A stretch of 64,000 nt of DNA from Pseudomonadota bacterium (GTDB taxonomy: Bacteria; Pseudomonadota; Gammaproteobacteria; Xanthomonadales; Xanthomonadaceae): positions 124,001 to 188,000 of the forward strand of contig JAFEBV010000006.1 of assembly GCA_018242485.1 (NCBI GenBank). Reading direction: 5' to 3'. Shown one piece after another: positions 18,420-26,232 of the stretch. A model generated the notes under the pieces. The model worked only from the letters and a program-made list of their open reading frames with translations, did no database searches and had not been told where the DNA came from. Positions within the stretch are counted from its first letter, which is position 1, and each line of letters opens with the position of its first letter. The position numbers and the translations under genes were made by a program.

Positions 18420-19532
18420 ATGCACGCCACCGTTATCGAGTTGCTCGCCCAATACGATCCCGCCCTCCCGCTGGAGGAGGCATCCACCATCCCGGCGTCG
18501 TGGTACATCGATCCGCGCATCGCCGAACTGGAACGACGCACCACCTTTTCGTGCACTTGGCAACTGGCCGCGCGTGCCGATCAGGTGCGCGAGCCGGGCC
18601 AGTACGTCACCTGCGAGATCGCCGGCGAACCCATCCTCGTCGTGCGCGGCGAGGATGGCGTGCTGCGTGGCTTCTTCAACGTCTGCCGCCACCATGCCGC
18701 GGCGGTGATGACGCAAGCCCAAGGGTGCGCGAAGAACCTGCGCTGCCCCTACCATGGCTGGACGTACACGCTGGAAGGCGCGCTCAAGGGCACGCCGAGT
18801 TTCACCTCCGAATGCCATTTCGACCGCGCCGCGCACGGGTTGGCGCCGGTGGCGATCCGTGCGTGGGAGAACTGGGTGTTCGTGCGACTGGATGCTCAGG
18901 GGCCGAGCTTCGAGGAGGGCTTCGGATCGAATTTGCTCGGTGAAATCGCTTCCTTGCAACTGTCTCGACTCTCTTGGTTCGAGCGCCGTCACTACCACTT
19001 CGACTGCAACTGGAAGGTGTTCGTCGACAACTACCTCGACGGCGGCTATCACGTCCCGCACCTGCACAAGGGGCTGGACAGCGTGCTGGACTTCAAGAAG
19101 TACACGATCGAAAACGGCGCGCGGCATTGCCTGCAATCCAGCCCGATCGTGAAGGGCGGCGACCACGCGCAGTTCTCGTCCGTGCGTGGCGGCGAGCGCG
19201 CGCTGTACTACTGGGTGCATCCGAACTTCATGATCAACTGGTACGAGGGGATGATGGACACCAACCTCGTGCTGCCGCTGGACGCCGACCACACCGAGGT
19301 GATCTTCGACTTCTGGTTCGCCGACGTTTCCGAGGCCGCGCGCGAGCGCAATCGCGCCAGTGTCGAGGTCGGCCAGATCATCCAGGACGAGGACATGGCG
19401 ATCTGCAAGTCGGTGCAGCGCGGCCTGCATTCGCGGGCGTATTCAACCGGCCGCCTGTCGGTGCGCCGAGAAGCGGGAGAGCACCTGTTTCACCGCTTGC
19501 TGCATGAGGATTTCACGTCAACCCGTGCATGA
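18420..19532 (+). CDS. Rieske non-heme iron oxygenase, alpha subunit
   Basis: A 370-residue oxygenase. The Rieske [2Fe-2S] ligands are in NVCRHHAAAVM and LRCPYHGWTY. The mononuclear-iron site is DNYLDGGYHVPHLH plus a later Asp in IQDEDMAIC. The layout resembles choline/carnitine-monooxygenase-type and aromatic-ring hydroxylases. No reductase or ferredoxin gene is adjacent, so electrons must come from elsewhere. GGGAG lies 8 bases before the ATG at 18420. Substrate unknown. Confidence 0.9.
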   Translation: MHATVIELLAQYDPALPLEEASTIPASWYIDPRIAELERRTTFSCTWQLAARADQVREPGQYVTCEIAGEPILVVRGEDGVLRGFFNVCRHHAAAVMTQAQGCAKNLRCPYHGWTYTLEGALKGTPSFTSECHFDRAAHGLAPVAIRAWENWVFVRLDAQGPSFEEGFGSNLLGEIASLQLSRLSWFERRHYHFDCNWKVFVDNYLDGGYHVPHLHKGLDSVLDFKKYTIENGARHCLQSSPIVKGGDHAQFSSVRGGERALYYWVHPNFMINWYEGMMDTNLVLPLDADHTEVIFDFWFADVSEAARERNRASVEVGQIIQDEDMAICKSVQRGLHSRAYSTGRLSVRREAGEHLFHRLLHEDFTSTRA

Positions 19533-19584
19533 CGTGCAGTGGCGTGCGGGCGGGACACGCCGTCGATACTTGCTGGCCGCAGGT

Positions 19585-19613
19585 TTGCCATGTTCTGCGC
19601 CTTGCCGTAGAAC
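19585..19613 (+). promoter_or_regulatory. Candidate promoter of the OmpA-like gene
   Basis: TTGCCA (19585-19590), a 17-base spacer and TAGAAC (19608-19613) lie 44 bases before the ATG at 19657. Reasonable sigma-70-like match. Confidence 0.45.
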
Positions 19614-19656
19614 GTGACCCGCCTTTGGATCAACATTGCACTCGGGGGAGTCGCTC

Positions 19657-20907
19657 ATGGTGAATCATCTGGCAGCCCGCGCGCTTGCGGGGTTGCTCGT
19701 CGCCGGTCTCGGTCTTGGCTTGGCATCCGCGGCGCATGCCGCAACCAAGTGCAGCAATCCCGACTGGGCGCCGGTGCCGATGCCGGACTTCACCCTCAGC
19801 GAGTGTTCGGACAAGGCCTTCGCCAGCGTGGATGTGGATCTGCCGGACGGATCGCGCACCCTGAAGGGGCGGGTGATGACGTTCGACTATGAACATCGCG
19901 AGGGTGCGTCGGCGGCGTCCGCGAATGCGGTGCGGGCCTACCAGATCCAGCAGGCGCAGAAGGCCGGGGCGAAGCTGCTGACCGCCAACGAGGGCTACAA
20001 CGCCGTGCTGCTGAAGAAGGATGCGCAGGGCGAGGCGTGGTACCTGTACGACCACGGCAGCGGCAACGAGGACGAGACCGGCAGTTACACGCTCACCACC
20101 GTGCTGGTGGGCGGCATGCAGCAGGAAGTCGTCGCGCAGGTGCCGAAGGTGTCGATGGATGCCGTCGCCGGCAAGGCTTGTGCCGATCCGCCGTGGCTGG
20201 TGAAGCAATTTCCCTACTTCAAGCTGCGCGACTGCACGCGGCGCGATTACGACGCGGTCAGCGTCGATCTGCCCGGCGGCAAGAAGACCCTGGTCGGGCA
20301 TTTCCTCGACGTCAACTATGAGCTGACCGATCCGGGCAAGAATCCGACCGCGCTGTATGTGCGTTCCAACTTCGTCGCCGCGATCCAGAAGATCGGCGGC
20401 AAGCTGGTCAGTCGCCCGGATGACGTTTACAACGCGGTGCTCACCCAATCCACGCCGCAGGGCCAGTGGTGGTACCTCTACGAACACGGCAGCGGCAACG
20501 AGAACTCCACCGGTTCCTACAGCCTGACCACGTTGCAGGTCGGCGGGCCGCCGCCGGTGAAGTGCAAGATCGCGGTGTACGGTGTGCAGTTCGATTTCAA
20601 CAAGGCCACGCTGAAGCCCGAATCCACGCCCGTGCTCGAACAGGTGCTGGCGATCTTCAAGTCCGATCCGAACTATCGTGCCGAGATCGGCGGCCACACC
20701 GACAACATCGGTGCGGCGGCCTATAACCTGAAGCTGTCTGGCGCACGCGCCGATGCCGTCAAGGCGTGGCTGGTGGCGCATGGCATCGCCGCCGCGCGCA
20801 TCACCACGCATGGCTACGGCGATACCGTGCCGCTGGTGCCCAACAGCAACGACGCCAACCGCGCGCAGAACCGGCGGGTGGAGCTGAAGAAGCAAAACTG
20901 CAAGTAG
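19657..20907 (+). CDS. OmpA-like protein with a duplicated N-terminal domain
   Basis: A 416-residue exported protein (signal peptide ending SAAHA). Residues about 25-165 and 170-305 are two copies of one domain: each has a D-L-P-x-G turn (DLPDGSRTLKG, DLPGGKKTLVG), a YNAVL block and the repeat W-YLY-HGSGNE followed by TGSYTLTT or TGSYSLTT. The C-terminal third is an OmpA peptidoglycan-binding domain (FDFNKATLKPES, GGHTDNIGAAAYNLKLSGAR, NRRVEL). The duplicated part is reminiscent of DUF4892-type domains, with low certainty. GGGGGAG before 19657 marks the start. It probably anchors an envelope function to peptidoglycan. Confidence 0.85.
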   Translation: MVNHLAARALAGLLVAGLGLGLASAAHAATKCSNPDWAPVPMPDFTLSECSDKAFASVDVDLPDGSRTLKGRVMTFDYEHREGASAASANAVRAYQIQQAQKAGAKLLTANEGYNAVLLKKDAQGEAWYLYDHGSGNEDETGSYTLTTVLVGGMQQEVVAQVPKVSMDAVAGKACADPPWLVKQFPYFKLRDCTRRDYDAVSVDLPGGKKTLVGHFLDVNYELTDPGKNPTALYVRSNFVAAIQKIGGKLVSRPDDVYNAVLTQSTPQGQWWYLYEHGSGNENSTGSYSLTTLQVGGPPPVKCKIAVYGVQFDFNKATLKPESTPVLEQVLAIFKSDPNYRAEIGGHTDNIGAAAYNLKLSGARADAVKAWLVAHGIAAARITTHGYGDTVPLVPNSNDANRAQNRRVELKKQNCK

Positions 20908-20997
20908 CCGATCGACTGGCGGATCGGCCAGCGTTTGCCGCATGCCGTTTCGACGACAGCAACGCAGGCCGGTTGAACTGTTCTTCCGGCCAGCCCC

Positions 20998-21771
20998 TCA
21001 AGGATCCTGTTGCGCGAGAAACGCGTCGAGCGCCTTGGCGCGGGCGATGACGCGGTCGTACAAGATCAGTTTTGTGTCGATGTCCGCGAGGCTGCGGTTC
21101 AGATCGAGCTTGATCTCCGGAATGTCGACCGCAGCCACGGCGGCGGCTACATCCGCAGGCGGCAAGACGATCGAACACTGGTCTGTGAGGGCTGCGATGG
21201 AAGAGCCGGAGAAACTGACGTTCACCCGTTCAGGGCATTTCGTCACGATCTCCCGTTGCACGGCATATGGCATGTGCCGGCGCAGGGATTCCCGATAGGG
21301 TGGGATGTAGCTCAGCAAGCCCTCGTAGTTGCGCAAGTTGAGGTAGTAGTAGGCCAATTGCTTGCGCACGGCCACGTCGGAAAAAGAATTGATCGCGCCG
21401 ACCGACAGGATCTCGTCGTAGGTATTGCGGCCGACCGTACGCGCGATGATCTGGCTGGCCTGATAGGCGTCGAGGAGGAATTGGGGGTCACGCGATTCGG
21501 TCGGATGGTCGAATGCGGCCAGCGCAGCCATGGCATGCGCCTTGACCTGTTGGTAATACGCCTTCCTCGACTCCAGATCGGCGATATTTTCCGCGAGATC
21601 CTCGCGGATGCGCGTCACATAGGTGCTCGCAGCATCATGCTGCTTGAGTGCTGTGTTCCAGTTGGCGACTTCGATACCGATGAACACACCGAGGATGACG
21701 ACCACGATTTCGATCGCCACGGCAAACCAGTCTTGCTTCTTGAATTTGGCAGTGAGCCGGCGAAGGATCAT
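20998..21771 (-). CDS. Membrane-anchored protein, DUF6090-like
   Basis: A 257-residue protein with one transmembrane segment near residues 14-34 (IEIVVVILGVFIGIEVANWN) right after a basic N-terminus. This arrangement, ending in the conserved VANWN, is typical of DUF6090-like proteins. The rest is a mainly helical, probably periplasmic domain without catalytic motifs. Function unknown. Confidence 0.65.
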   Translation of the reverse strand: MILRRLTAKFKKQDWFAVAIEIVVVILGVFIGIEVANWNTALKQHDAASTYVTRIREDLAENIADLESRKAYYQQVKAHAMAALAAFDHPTESRDPQFLLDAYQASQIIARTVGRNTYDEILSVGAINSFSDVAVRKQLAYYYLNLRNYEGLLSYIPPYRESLRRHMPYAVQREIVTKCPERVNVSFSGSSIAALTDQCSIVLPPADVAAAVAAVDIPEIKLDLNRSLADIDTKLILYDRVIARAKALDAFLAQQDP

Positions 21772-21802
21772 CGGTACGTGTCCGCGAATGTCGAGGTAAA
21801 TG

Positions 21803-23353
21803 CTACATAGTGGAATTGGACTTCAGCACGGCGCGCGCCGCATTGCGTCCGCTCGCACCGCTGATGCCGCCACCGCCGTGCACGCCGGCACCGCACAGCC
21901 ACAGGCCATCGATCGGGGTGCGGTGGTTCGACCAGCCGGGCAGCGGGCGCATGAAGAAGAATTGATCGAGCTGGAGCTGGCCGTGATTGAGATCGCCTTC
22001 GGTCAAACTCCACTTCGATTCCAGATCGGTGGGCAGGATCGATGCGGTCTGGCGGATCGATGCTGGCAGCGCCGGGAAGTGTCCGCCAGCGGTGGCGATG
22101 GCGAGGCGTTCGAGCGCGCCGCGCTGGCTTTCCCACGTCGTCCCGCGCAATGCATGGGGCGCGAACTGGACGTGCAACGAAACCACGTCGCCGTTGGCGG
22201 TGATTTCCAGATAGGGGGCTTGCGAGATCTCGCCGTATTTCGAAGCGTCGAAGGCGCGTTCGAGGTACTTCAGGCTCGGCGCGTGCAGCAGGGTGCCGGC
22301 GGGGATGCCGTGGCTGCCGTCGGTGCGCAGATGCACCTTCGCCACGCTGCCGCGCATGCGGATCGACTGCGTGGCCCAGACGAACTCGGGCGGCAGTTCC
22401 ACCGCACCGACGAGGCCGAGCAGGCTGCGCCGTGGATCGGCACCGGAGAGCACCGTCTTCGCCGCGATCTCCTCGCCATTGACCAGCCGCACGCCACGGA
22501 CGCGCTGGTGCTGCACGAGCACCTTCGCGACTTCCGCGCCGGTGCGGATTTCGCCGCCGCGCGCTTTCAGCGCCGCGATCAGCGCATCGGCGATGCGCGC
22601 GCTGCCGCCGGCCACCGACGGATGCGCGAGGCCGCCGCGCAGGAGCCAGTTGTGGATCAGGGTGAATCCGCCGCCGGCAGACATCGATCCCAGCGTATGC
22701 CCGTGGATGCCCACGGCGGCGATCGCCGCGCGCAGCGGTTCGGACTCGAACCATTCCTCGGTGAACTCGACCATCGACATGGATAGCGCGCGGATCAGGC
22801 CGAACATGTTGCGGCCGCCGAGCCGGCGCAGCGCCCAGCCCAGTTTCGCCAGCGGCAATCCTTCCTTGCGCCAGTCCACGTTCGGCAGGCGCGGCATCGG
22901 CGTGCGATAGGCCGCATCGAGAAAACCGGCGGCCTTGTCCATGAAGGCGACGAAGGCCGGCCAGCGCTGCGCATCCTTGTCCGACAAGGCGCGGATCGAT
23001 GCCAGCGTCGCCGCGTCCTTGCCGTCGGCGACGAGATGCAGGCGGCTACCGTTCGGAAGCAATGCGATGCAAGGTGATTTCGACGATGGACTTGCATCGA
23101 GGCCAAACTTCGCCAGTCCGAGATCGGCGACGATGTCCGGGCGCAGTCGGCCGCCCGGGTGCAACGGATCGACCGTGAAGCCCGTGTCGGCGTCCGCGGC
23201 GGCAGGGAATGACTCGCGCGCGAGTTGACCGCCGGCGACGTCGCGGCGTTCGAGTACCAGCACCTTGCGACCGGCCCTAGCGAGGTAGTTTGCCGCGACC
23301 AAGGCATTGTGGCCGGCGCCGATGAGGATGGCATCGTAGGTGTTCGTGGTCAT
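21803..23353 (-). CDS. FAD-dependent oxidoreductase, phytoene-desaturase-like (PYROXD2 type), copy 1
   Basis: A 516-residue flavoprotein. The N-terminal dinucleotide fold is YDAILIGAGHNALVAANYL with a second ERRDVAGGQ block. The C-terminus LWLCGAGVHGGGGISGASG is the FAD-binding end of the amine-oxidase/CrtI superfamily. Members are annotated as phytoene dehydrogenase-like or PYROXD2-like; no carotenoid genes are nearby. ATG 23353 is preferred; 23362 would add three residues. It is a paralogue of the gene at 23658 and shares its orientation. Confidence 0.85.
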   Translation of the reverse strand: MTTNTYDAILIGAGHNALVAANYLARAGRKVLVLERRDVAGGQLARESFPAAADADTGFTVDPLHPGGRLRPDIVADLGLAKFGLDASPSSKSPCIALLPNGSRLHLVADGKDAATLASIRALSDKDAQRWPAFVAFMDKAAGFLDAAYRTPMPRLPNVDWRKEGLPLAKLGWALRRLGGRNMFGLIRALSMSMVEFTEEWFESEPLRAAIAAVGIHGHTLGSMSAGGGFTLIHNWLLRGGLAHPSVAGGSARIADALIAALKARGGEIRTGAEVAKVLVQHQRVRGVRLVNGEEIAAKTVLSGADPRRSLLGLVGAVELPPEFVWATQSIRMRGSVAKVHLRTDGSHGIPAGTLLHAPSLKYLERAFDASKYGEISQAPYLEITANGDVVSLHVQFAPHALRGTTWESQRGALERLAIATAGGHFPALPASIRQTASILPTDLESKWSLTEGDLNHGQLQLDQFFFMRPLPGWSNHRTPIDGLWLCGAGVHGGGGISGASGRNAARAVLKSNSTM

Positions 23354-23394
23354 GCCCGGCATCCGTTTGCTTGCATCTGCTTTGTGTGCTGTAG

Positions 23395-23605
23395 CTCGTC
23401 ACCCCCGCGAAAGCGGGGATCCAGAGTCTTCGTCTGCTTGATAGTCAAATCTTCGGCAAGACTTTCGGATGGGACGCAGGAAGCAAAGTCGCTGGATCCC
23501 CGCTTTCGCGGGGATGACGAGCGCAAAAACTCTCGCGAAGTTGACGAACGTACAGGCACTCGCGGGAATGACGAGTTCAAAGGCACGCGCGGGGATGACG
23601 AGCGA
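23395..23605. repeat. REP-type repeat cluster (VIPAKAGIQ-type)
   Basis: Four copies of one palindromic unit fill the gap between the two oxidoreductase genes. Units at 23395-23424 and 23492-23521 are near-perfect inverted copies of each other (29 of 30 bases), each holding the core CCCCGC-x-AAAG/CTTT-GCGGGG. Shorter units with GCGGG(A/G)ATGACGAG lie near 23559-23575 and 23588-23602. In one frame they read VIPAKAGIQ, the tell-tale of this widespread proteobacterial element. Confidence 0.9.
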
Positions 23606-23657
23606 AAAGACTTTCGCGCAGAGGACCGGCGAATGGCGCAAAACATCATGAGCGCGC

Positions 23658-25241
23658 TCACTTCCAGTCCTTCAGCACTTCGTGCGCGGCCAGCTTGCCC
23701 GCCGCGCCCATCACGCCGCCGCCCGGATGCGCGCCGGCCGCGCCGAAGTAATAGCCCGGCAGCGGGGTGCGGAAGTCGGCCCATTGCGGCGCGGGTCGCA
23801 GGAAGAACAACTGGTGCAGCAGCAACTCGCCGTGGAAGATGTTGCCGCCGGTGATGCCGGCGATGCGCTCGATGTCCTTGGGCGTGATGACCTGCTTGCC
23901 GACGATGCACTGACGGATGTTCGGCGCGTAGCGTTCGATGGTGCCGATCACCGTCTCGCCGAAGGCTTCCTTCTTCGCATCGTCCCAGCCGCCGTCGATG
24001 TCGTAGGGCGCGTACTGCACGAAGCAGGACATGACGTGGTGGCCGGGCGGAGCCATGTCGCGGTCGATCATCGAAGGGATGATCATGTCGATGTAGGGGT
24101 TCTTCGAGAACGCGCCGTACTTGGCCTCGTCGTATGCGCGCTCGATGTAATCCATGCTCGGGCTGATCGAGATCGCGCCGCGATGCAGCGGGCCTTCGCC
24201 CGGTAGGCAGGTGAAGTCGGGCAGGGCGTTGAGCGCGATGTTGACCTTGCCCGAGGAGCCGCGCACGCGGAAGTTGCGGATCGCGGCGACGAATTCGTCG
24301 GGGAAGTGTTTGGGCTCGACGAATTGCAGGAAGCTGCGTTTGGGATCGGCGCAGGCCATCACCACGCGCGCATGCAGTTCATCGCCATTCTCCAGCGCGA
24401 CGCCTGCTGCGCGGCCATTCTTGACGATCACCTGCTTCACCGGTGCATTGGTACGGATCTCCACGCCCAGTGCCGCCGCCGAGCGTGCGATCGCCGCGGA
24501 CACGCCGCCGGTGCCGTTCTTGGCGAAGCCCCAAGCACGGAATGCGCCGTCGATCTCGCCCATGTAGTGGTGCAGCAACACGTAGGCCGTGCCGGGCGAG
24601 CGTGGGCCGAGGAAGGTGCCGATGATGCCGCTGGCCGATTTGGTGCCCTTCAACGGATCGAACTCGAACCACTCGTCGAGCAGGTCGGCGGAGGATTGCG
24701 TCACCAGTTTCACGATCCGGTACAACTCTTTTTCAGACAGCGATTTCGCGTACTGGCCGAGCTTGAGCAGGCCCATCAAATCGCGCGGGCTCAGCGAGGA
24801 TGGATCGGGCGGGACGAGGCCGATGACCGGCTTGATCGCCTTGGCGGCGCGCGCCATCACCCGGCCGTATTCGTCGGAAGCTTCCGCGTCCTTCGGGCTG
24901 TGGCGATAGATCTCCTGACGGGTGAGGTCGTGGTCGTCCCACGCGGCGAGGTAATCGCCGTTGTCCATCGGCGTGACCGTGCTCGGCAGCGGCAGGATCT
25001 TCAAGCCGTGGCGCGGCAGCTCGAGGTCGCGGATGATCTCCGGGCGCAGCAGGCTGACGACGTAAGAGAACTCGGTGAAGCGGTAGCCCGGAAAGATCTC
25101 CTCGGTCATCGCCGCGCCGCCGACGATTTCGCGGCGTTCGAGAATGCACACCTTCTTGCCGGCGCGGGCGAGGTAGGCTGCGGCGATCAGGCCGTTGTGG
25201 CCGGCCCCGATCACGATGGCGTCATAGCGGTTGGCGGTCAT
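23658..25241 (-). CDS. FAD-dependent oxidoreductase, PYROXD2-like, copy 2
   Basis: A 527-residue flavoprotein. The N-terminal YDAIVIGAGHNGLIAAAYL, ERREIVGGAAMTEEIFPG and C-terminal YYFGAAGAHPGGGVMGAAG mark the PYROXD2/phytoene-desaturase-like family. The ATG at 25241 directly precedes the FAD fold. The paralogue at 21803 shares the N-terminal layout and the barrel-end motifs, so the pair probably arose by an old duplication. Substrate unknown. Confidence 0.88.
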   Translation of the reverse strand: MTANRYDAIVIGAGHNGLIAAAYLARAGKKVCILERREIVGGAAMTEEIFPGYRFTEFSYVVSLLRPEIIRDLELPRHGLKILPLPSTVTPMDNGDYLAAWDDHDLTRQEIYRHSPKDAEASDEYGRVMARAAKAIKPVIGLVPPDPSSLSPRDLMGLLKLGQYAKSLSEKELYRIVKLVTQSSADLLDEWFEFDPLKGTKSASGIIGTFLGPRSPGTAYVLLHHYMGEIDGAFRAWGFAKNGTGGVSAAIARSAAALGVEIRTNAPVKQVIVKNGRAAGVALENGDELHARVVMACADPKRSFLQFVEPKHFPDEFVAAIRNFRVRGSSGKVNIALNALPDFTCLPGEGPLHRGAISISPSMDYIERAYDEAKYGAFSKNPYIDMIIPSMIDRDMAPPGHHVMSCFVQYAPYDIDGGWDDAKKEAFGETVIGTIERYAPNIRQCIVGKQVITPKDIERIAGITGGNIFHGELLLHQLFFLRPAPQWADFRTPLPGYYFGAAGAHPGGGVMGAAGKLAAHEVLKDWK

Positions 25242-25271
25242 GCGATTCCCTTCGTTCGGATGGCAGCGATC

Positions 25272-25300
25272 TTGCGCTTGCTGCCGTGCGGCATGATATC
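25272..25300 (+). promoter_or_regulatory. Candidate promoter of the tRNA cluster
   Basis: TTGCGC (25272-25277) and GATATC (25295-25300), or TGATAT one base earlier, lie about 53 bases before tRNA-Pro with a 16-17 base spacer. Confidence 0.4.
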
Positions 25301-25352
25301 CTTGCACACTTGGCTGCGGCCGGTTTTCAGGTTGGCTGGCATCGTTCGCATG

Positions 25353-25429
25353 CGGGGTATAGCGCAGTCTGGTAGCGCGCCTGCTTTGGGAGCAGGATGT
25401 CGGGGGTTCGAATCCCTCTACCCCGACCA
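25353..25429 (+). tRNA. tRNA-Pro (TGG)
   Basis: Cloverleaf with acceptor CGGGGTA/TACCCCG, anticodon loop TTTGGGA (anticodon TGG), T loop GTTCGAATC and encoded CCA. First of the five-tRNA cluster upstream of trigger factor. Confidence 0.97.
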
Positions 25430-25485
25430 ACCAGCCGTTGGTGCCCACACCAGCACACGGTTTGCGGCGATTCCGTTCTGCTTGA

Positions 25486-25561
25486 GCGCCCGTAGCTCAA
25501 CGGATAGAGCACCGGCCTTCTAAGCCGGTGGTTGCTGGTTCGATTCCAGCCGGGCGCGCCA
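25486..25561 (+). tRNA. tRNA-Arg (TCT)
   Basis: Acceptor GCGCCCG/CGGGCGC, anticodon loop CTTCTAA (anticodon TCT), T loop GTTCGATTC and encoded CCA. Confidence 0.97.
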
Positions 25562-25563
25562 GG

Positions 25564-25691
25564 TTCAGAGGACAGAGGACTGAAAGGCAAGTACTACTTA
25601 GTTGTCGGATAGTTGTCGGAAAAATTTTCGAGAGGCCAGTGGACAGTTCACTGTCGATAGAACGCCGTTCTGTCTTCCTCTGTCCTCTGAA
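25564..25691. mobile_element. 128-bp element bounded by perfect 16-bp inverted repeats
   Basis: TTCAGAGGACAGAGGA at 25564-25579 is repeated exactly in inverse at 25676-25691. The inside holds a tandem AGTTGTCGGAT-type repeat and a short inverted CAGTG/CACTG. No coding frame is evident. The element starts three bases after tRNA-Arg and ends directly before the truncated tRNA-His copy. Similar GGACGGAAGACAGAGGAC sequence lies at about 18294-18312. Looks like a miniature inverted-repeat element; no clear target duplication. Confidence 0.55.
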
Positions 25692-25713
25692 TGGTGGATG
25701 TAGCTCAGTTGGT
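25692..25713 (+). pseudogene. Truncated tRNA-His copy (5' 20 bases)
   Basis: Twenty-two bases, including the first 20 of mature tRNA-His through the D loop, are repeated exactly here, about 135 bases before the intact gene at 25829. After GGT the sequence diverges into a hairpin (25715-25763), so no tRNA can form. Confidence 0.8.
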
Positions 25714-25714
25714 C

Positions 25715-25763
25715 GAATCCGTAGCGCTTGCGAGTGTCCAGTGGACGCTCGCGCGGAGGATTC
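25715..25763. repeat. Long hairpin fused to the truncated tRNA-His
   Basis: GAATCC (25715-25720) pairs with GGATTC (25758-25763), and GCGAGTGTCC (25730-25739) pairs with GGACGCTCGC (25743-25752) with one T-G wobble and a 3-base loop. REP-like palindrome of unknown origin. Confidence 0.6.
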
Positions 25764-25828
25764 GGGGGAGGCATGGATGCCGACCGAAGAATGCTCCATG
25801 GATGGATCGGAGCGAAAAAAGAACAGTG

Positions 25829-25905
<77 letters not shown>

Positions 25906-25960
25906 GTCCCCGGATGCGGCATAATGCCGCGTCCGCTGCCCTCGGCGGCAGGAAGAATCT

Positions 25961-26036
25961 GGGCCGTTAGCTCAGTTGGTAGAGCAGTTGACTCTTAATC
26001 AATAGGTCGTAGGTTCGAATCCTACACGGCCCACCA
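25961..26036 (+). tRNA. tRNA-Lys (CTT)
   Basis: Acceptor GGGCCGT/ACGGCCC, anticodon loop CTCTTAA (anticodon CTT), T loop GTTCGAATC, encoded CCA. A small hairpin GCGGCA/TGCCGC (25916-25930) lies in the spacer upstream. Confidence 0.96.
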
Positions 26037-26075
26037 GATTCTTCCTCCCGCATACGGCAGCCACGCGCGGCAATC

Positions 26076-26160
26076 GCGAAAGTGGCGAAACTGGTAGACG
26101 CGCTGGATTTAGGTTCCAGTGGGGCAACCCGTGAGAGTTCGAGTCTCTCCTTTCGCACCA
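26076..26160 (+). tRNA. tRNA-Leu (TAG)
   Basis: An 85-base class II tRNA with acceptor GCGAAAG/CTTTCGC, anticodon loop TTTAGGT (anticodon TAG), a variable arm and encoded CCA. Last of the cluster; trigger factor begins 72 bases later. Confidence 0.96.
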
Positions 26161-26232
26161 CCGCGCTGCCTTGTGTGACCATCCAAGCCGCGTCAACACG
26201 CGCCCGGCAAAGGCGCGCTCTCAGGAGCCCAC

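Noticed and set aside
23399..23641. Small open frame with repeated VIPAKAG-like peptides
   Set aside because: It is the translation of the REP units, not a gene.
21803..25241. Carotenoid biosynthesis genes (crtI)
   Set aside because: Both proteins are CrtI-like in fold only; no crtB, crtE or crtY is nearby and PYROXD2-like proteins share the same motifs.
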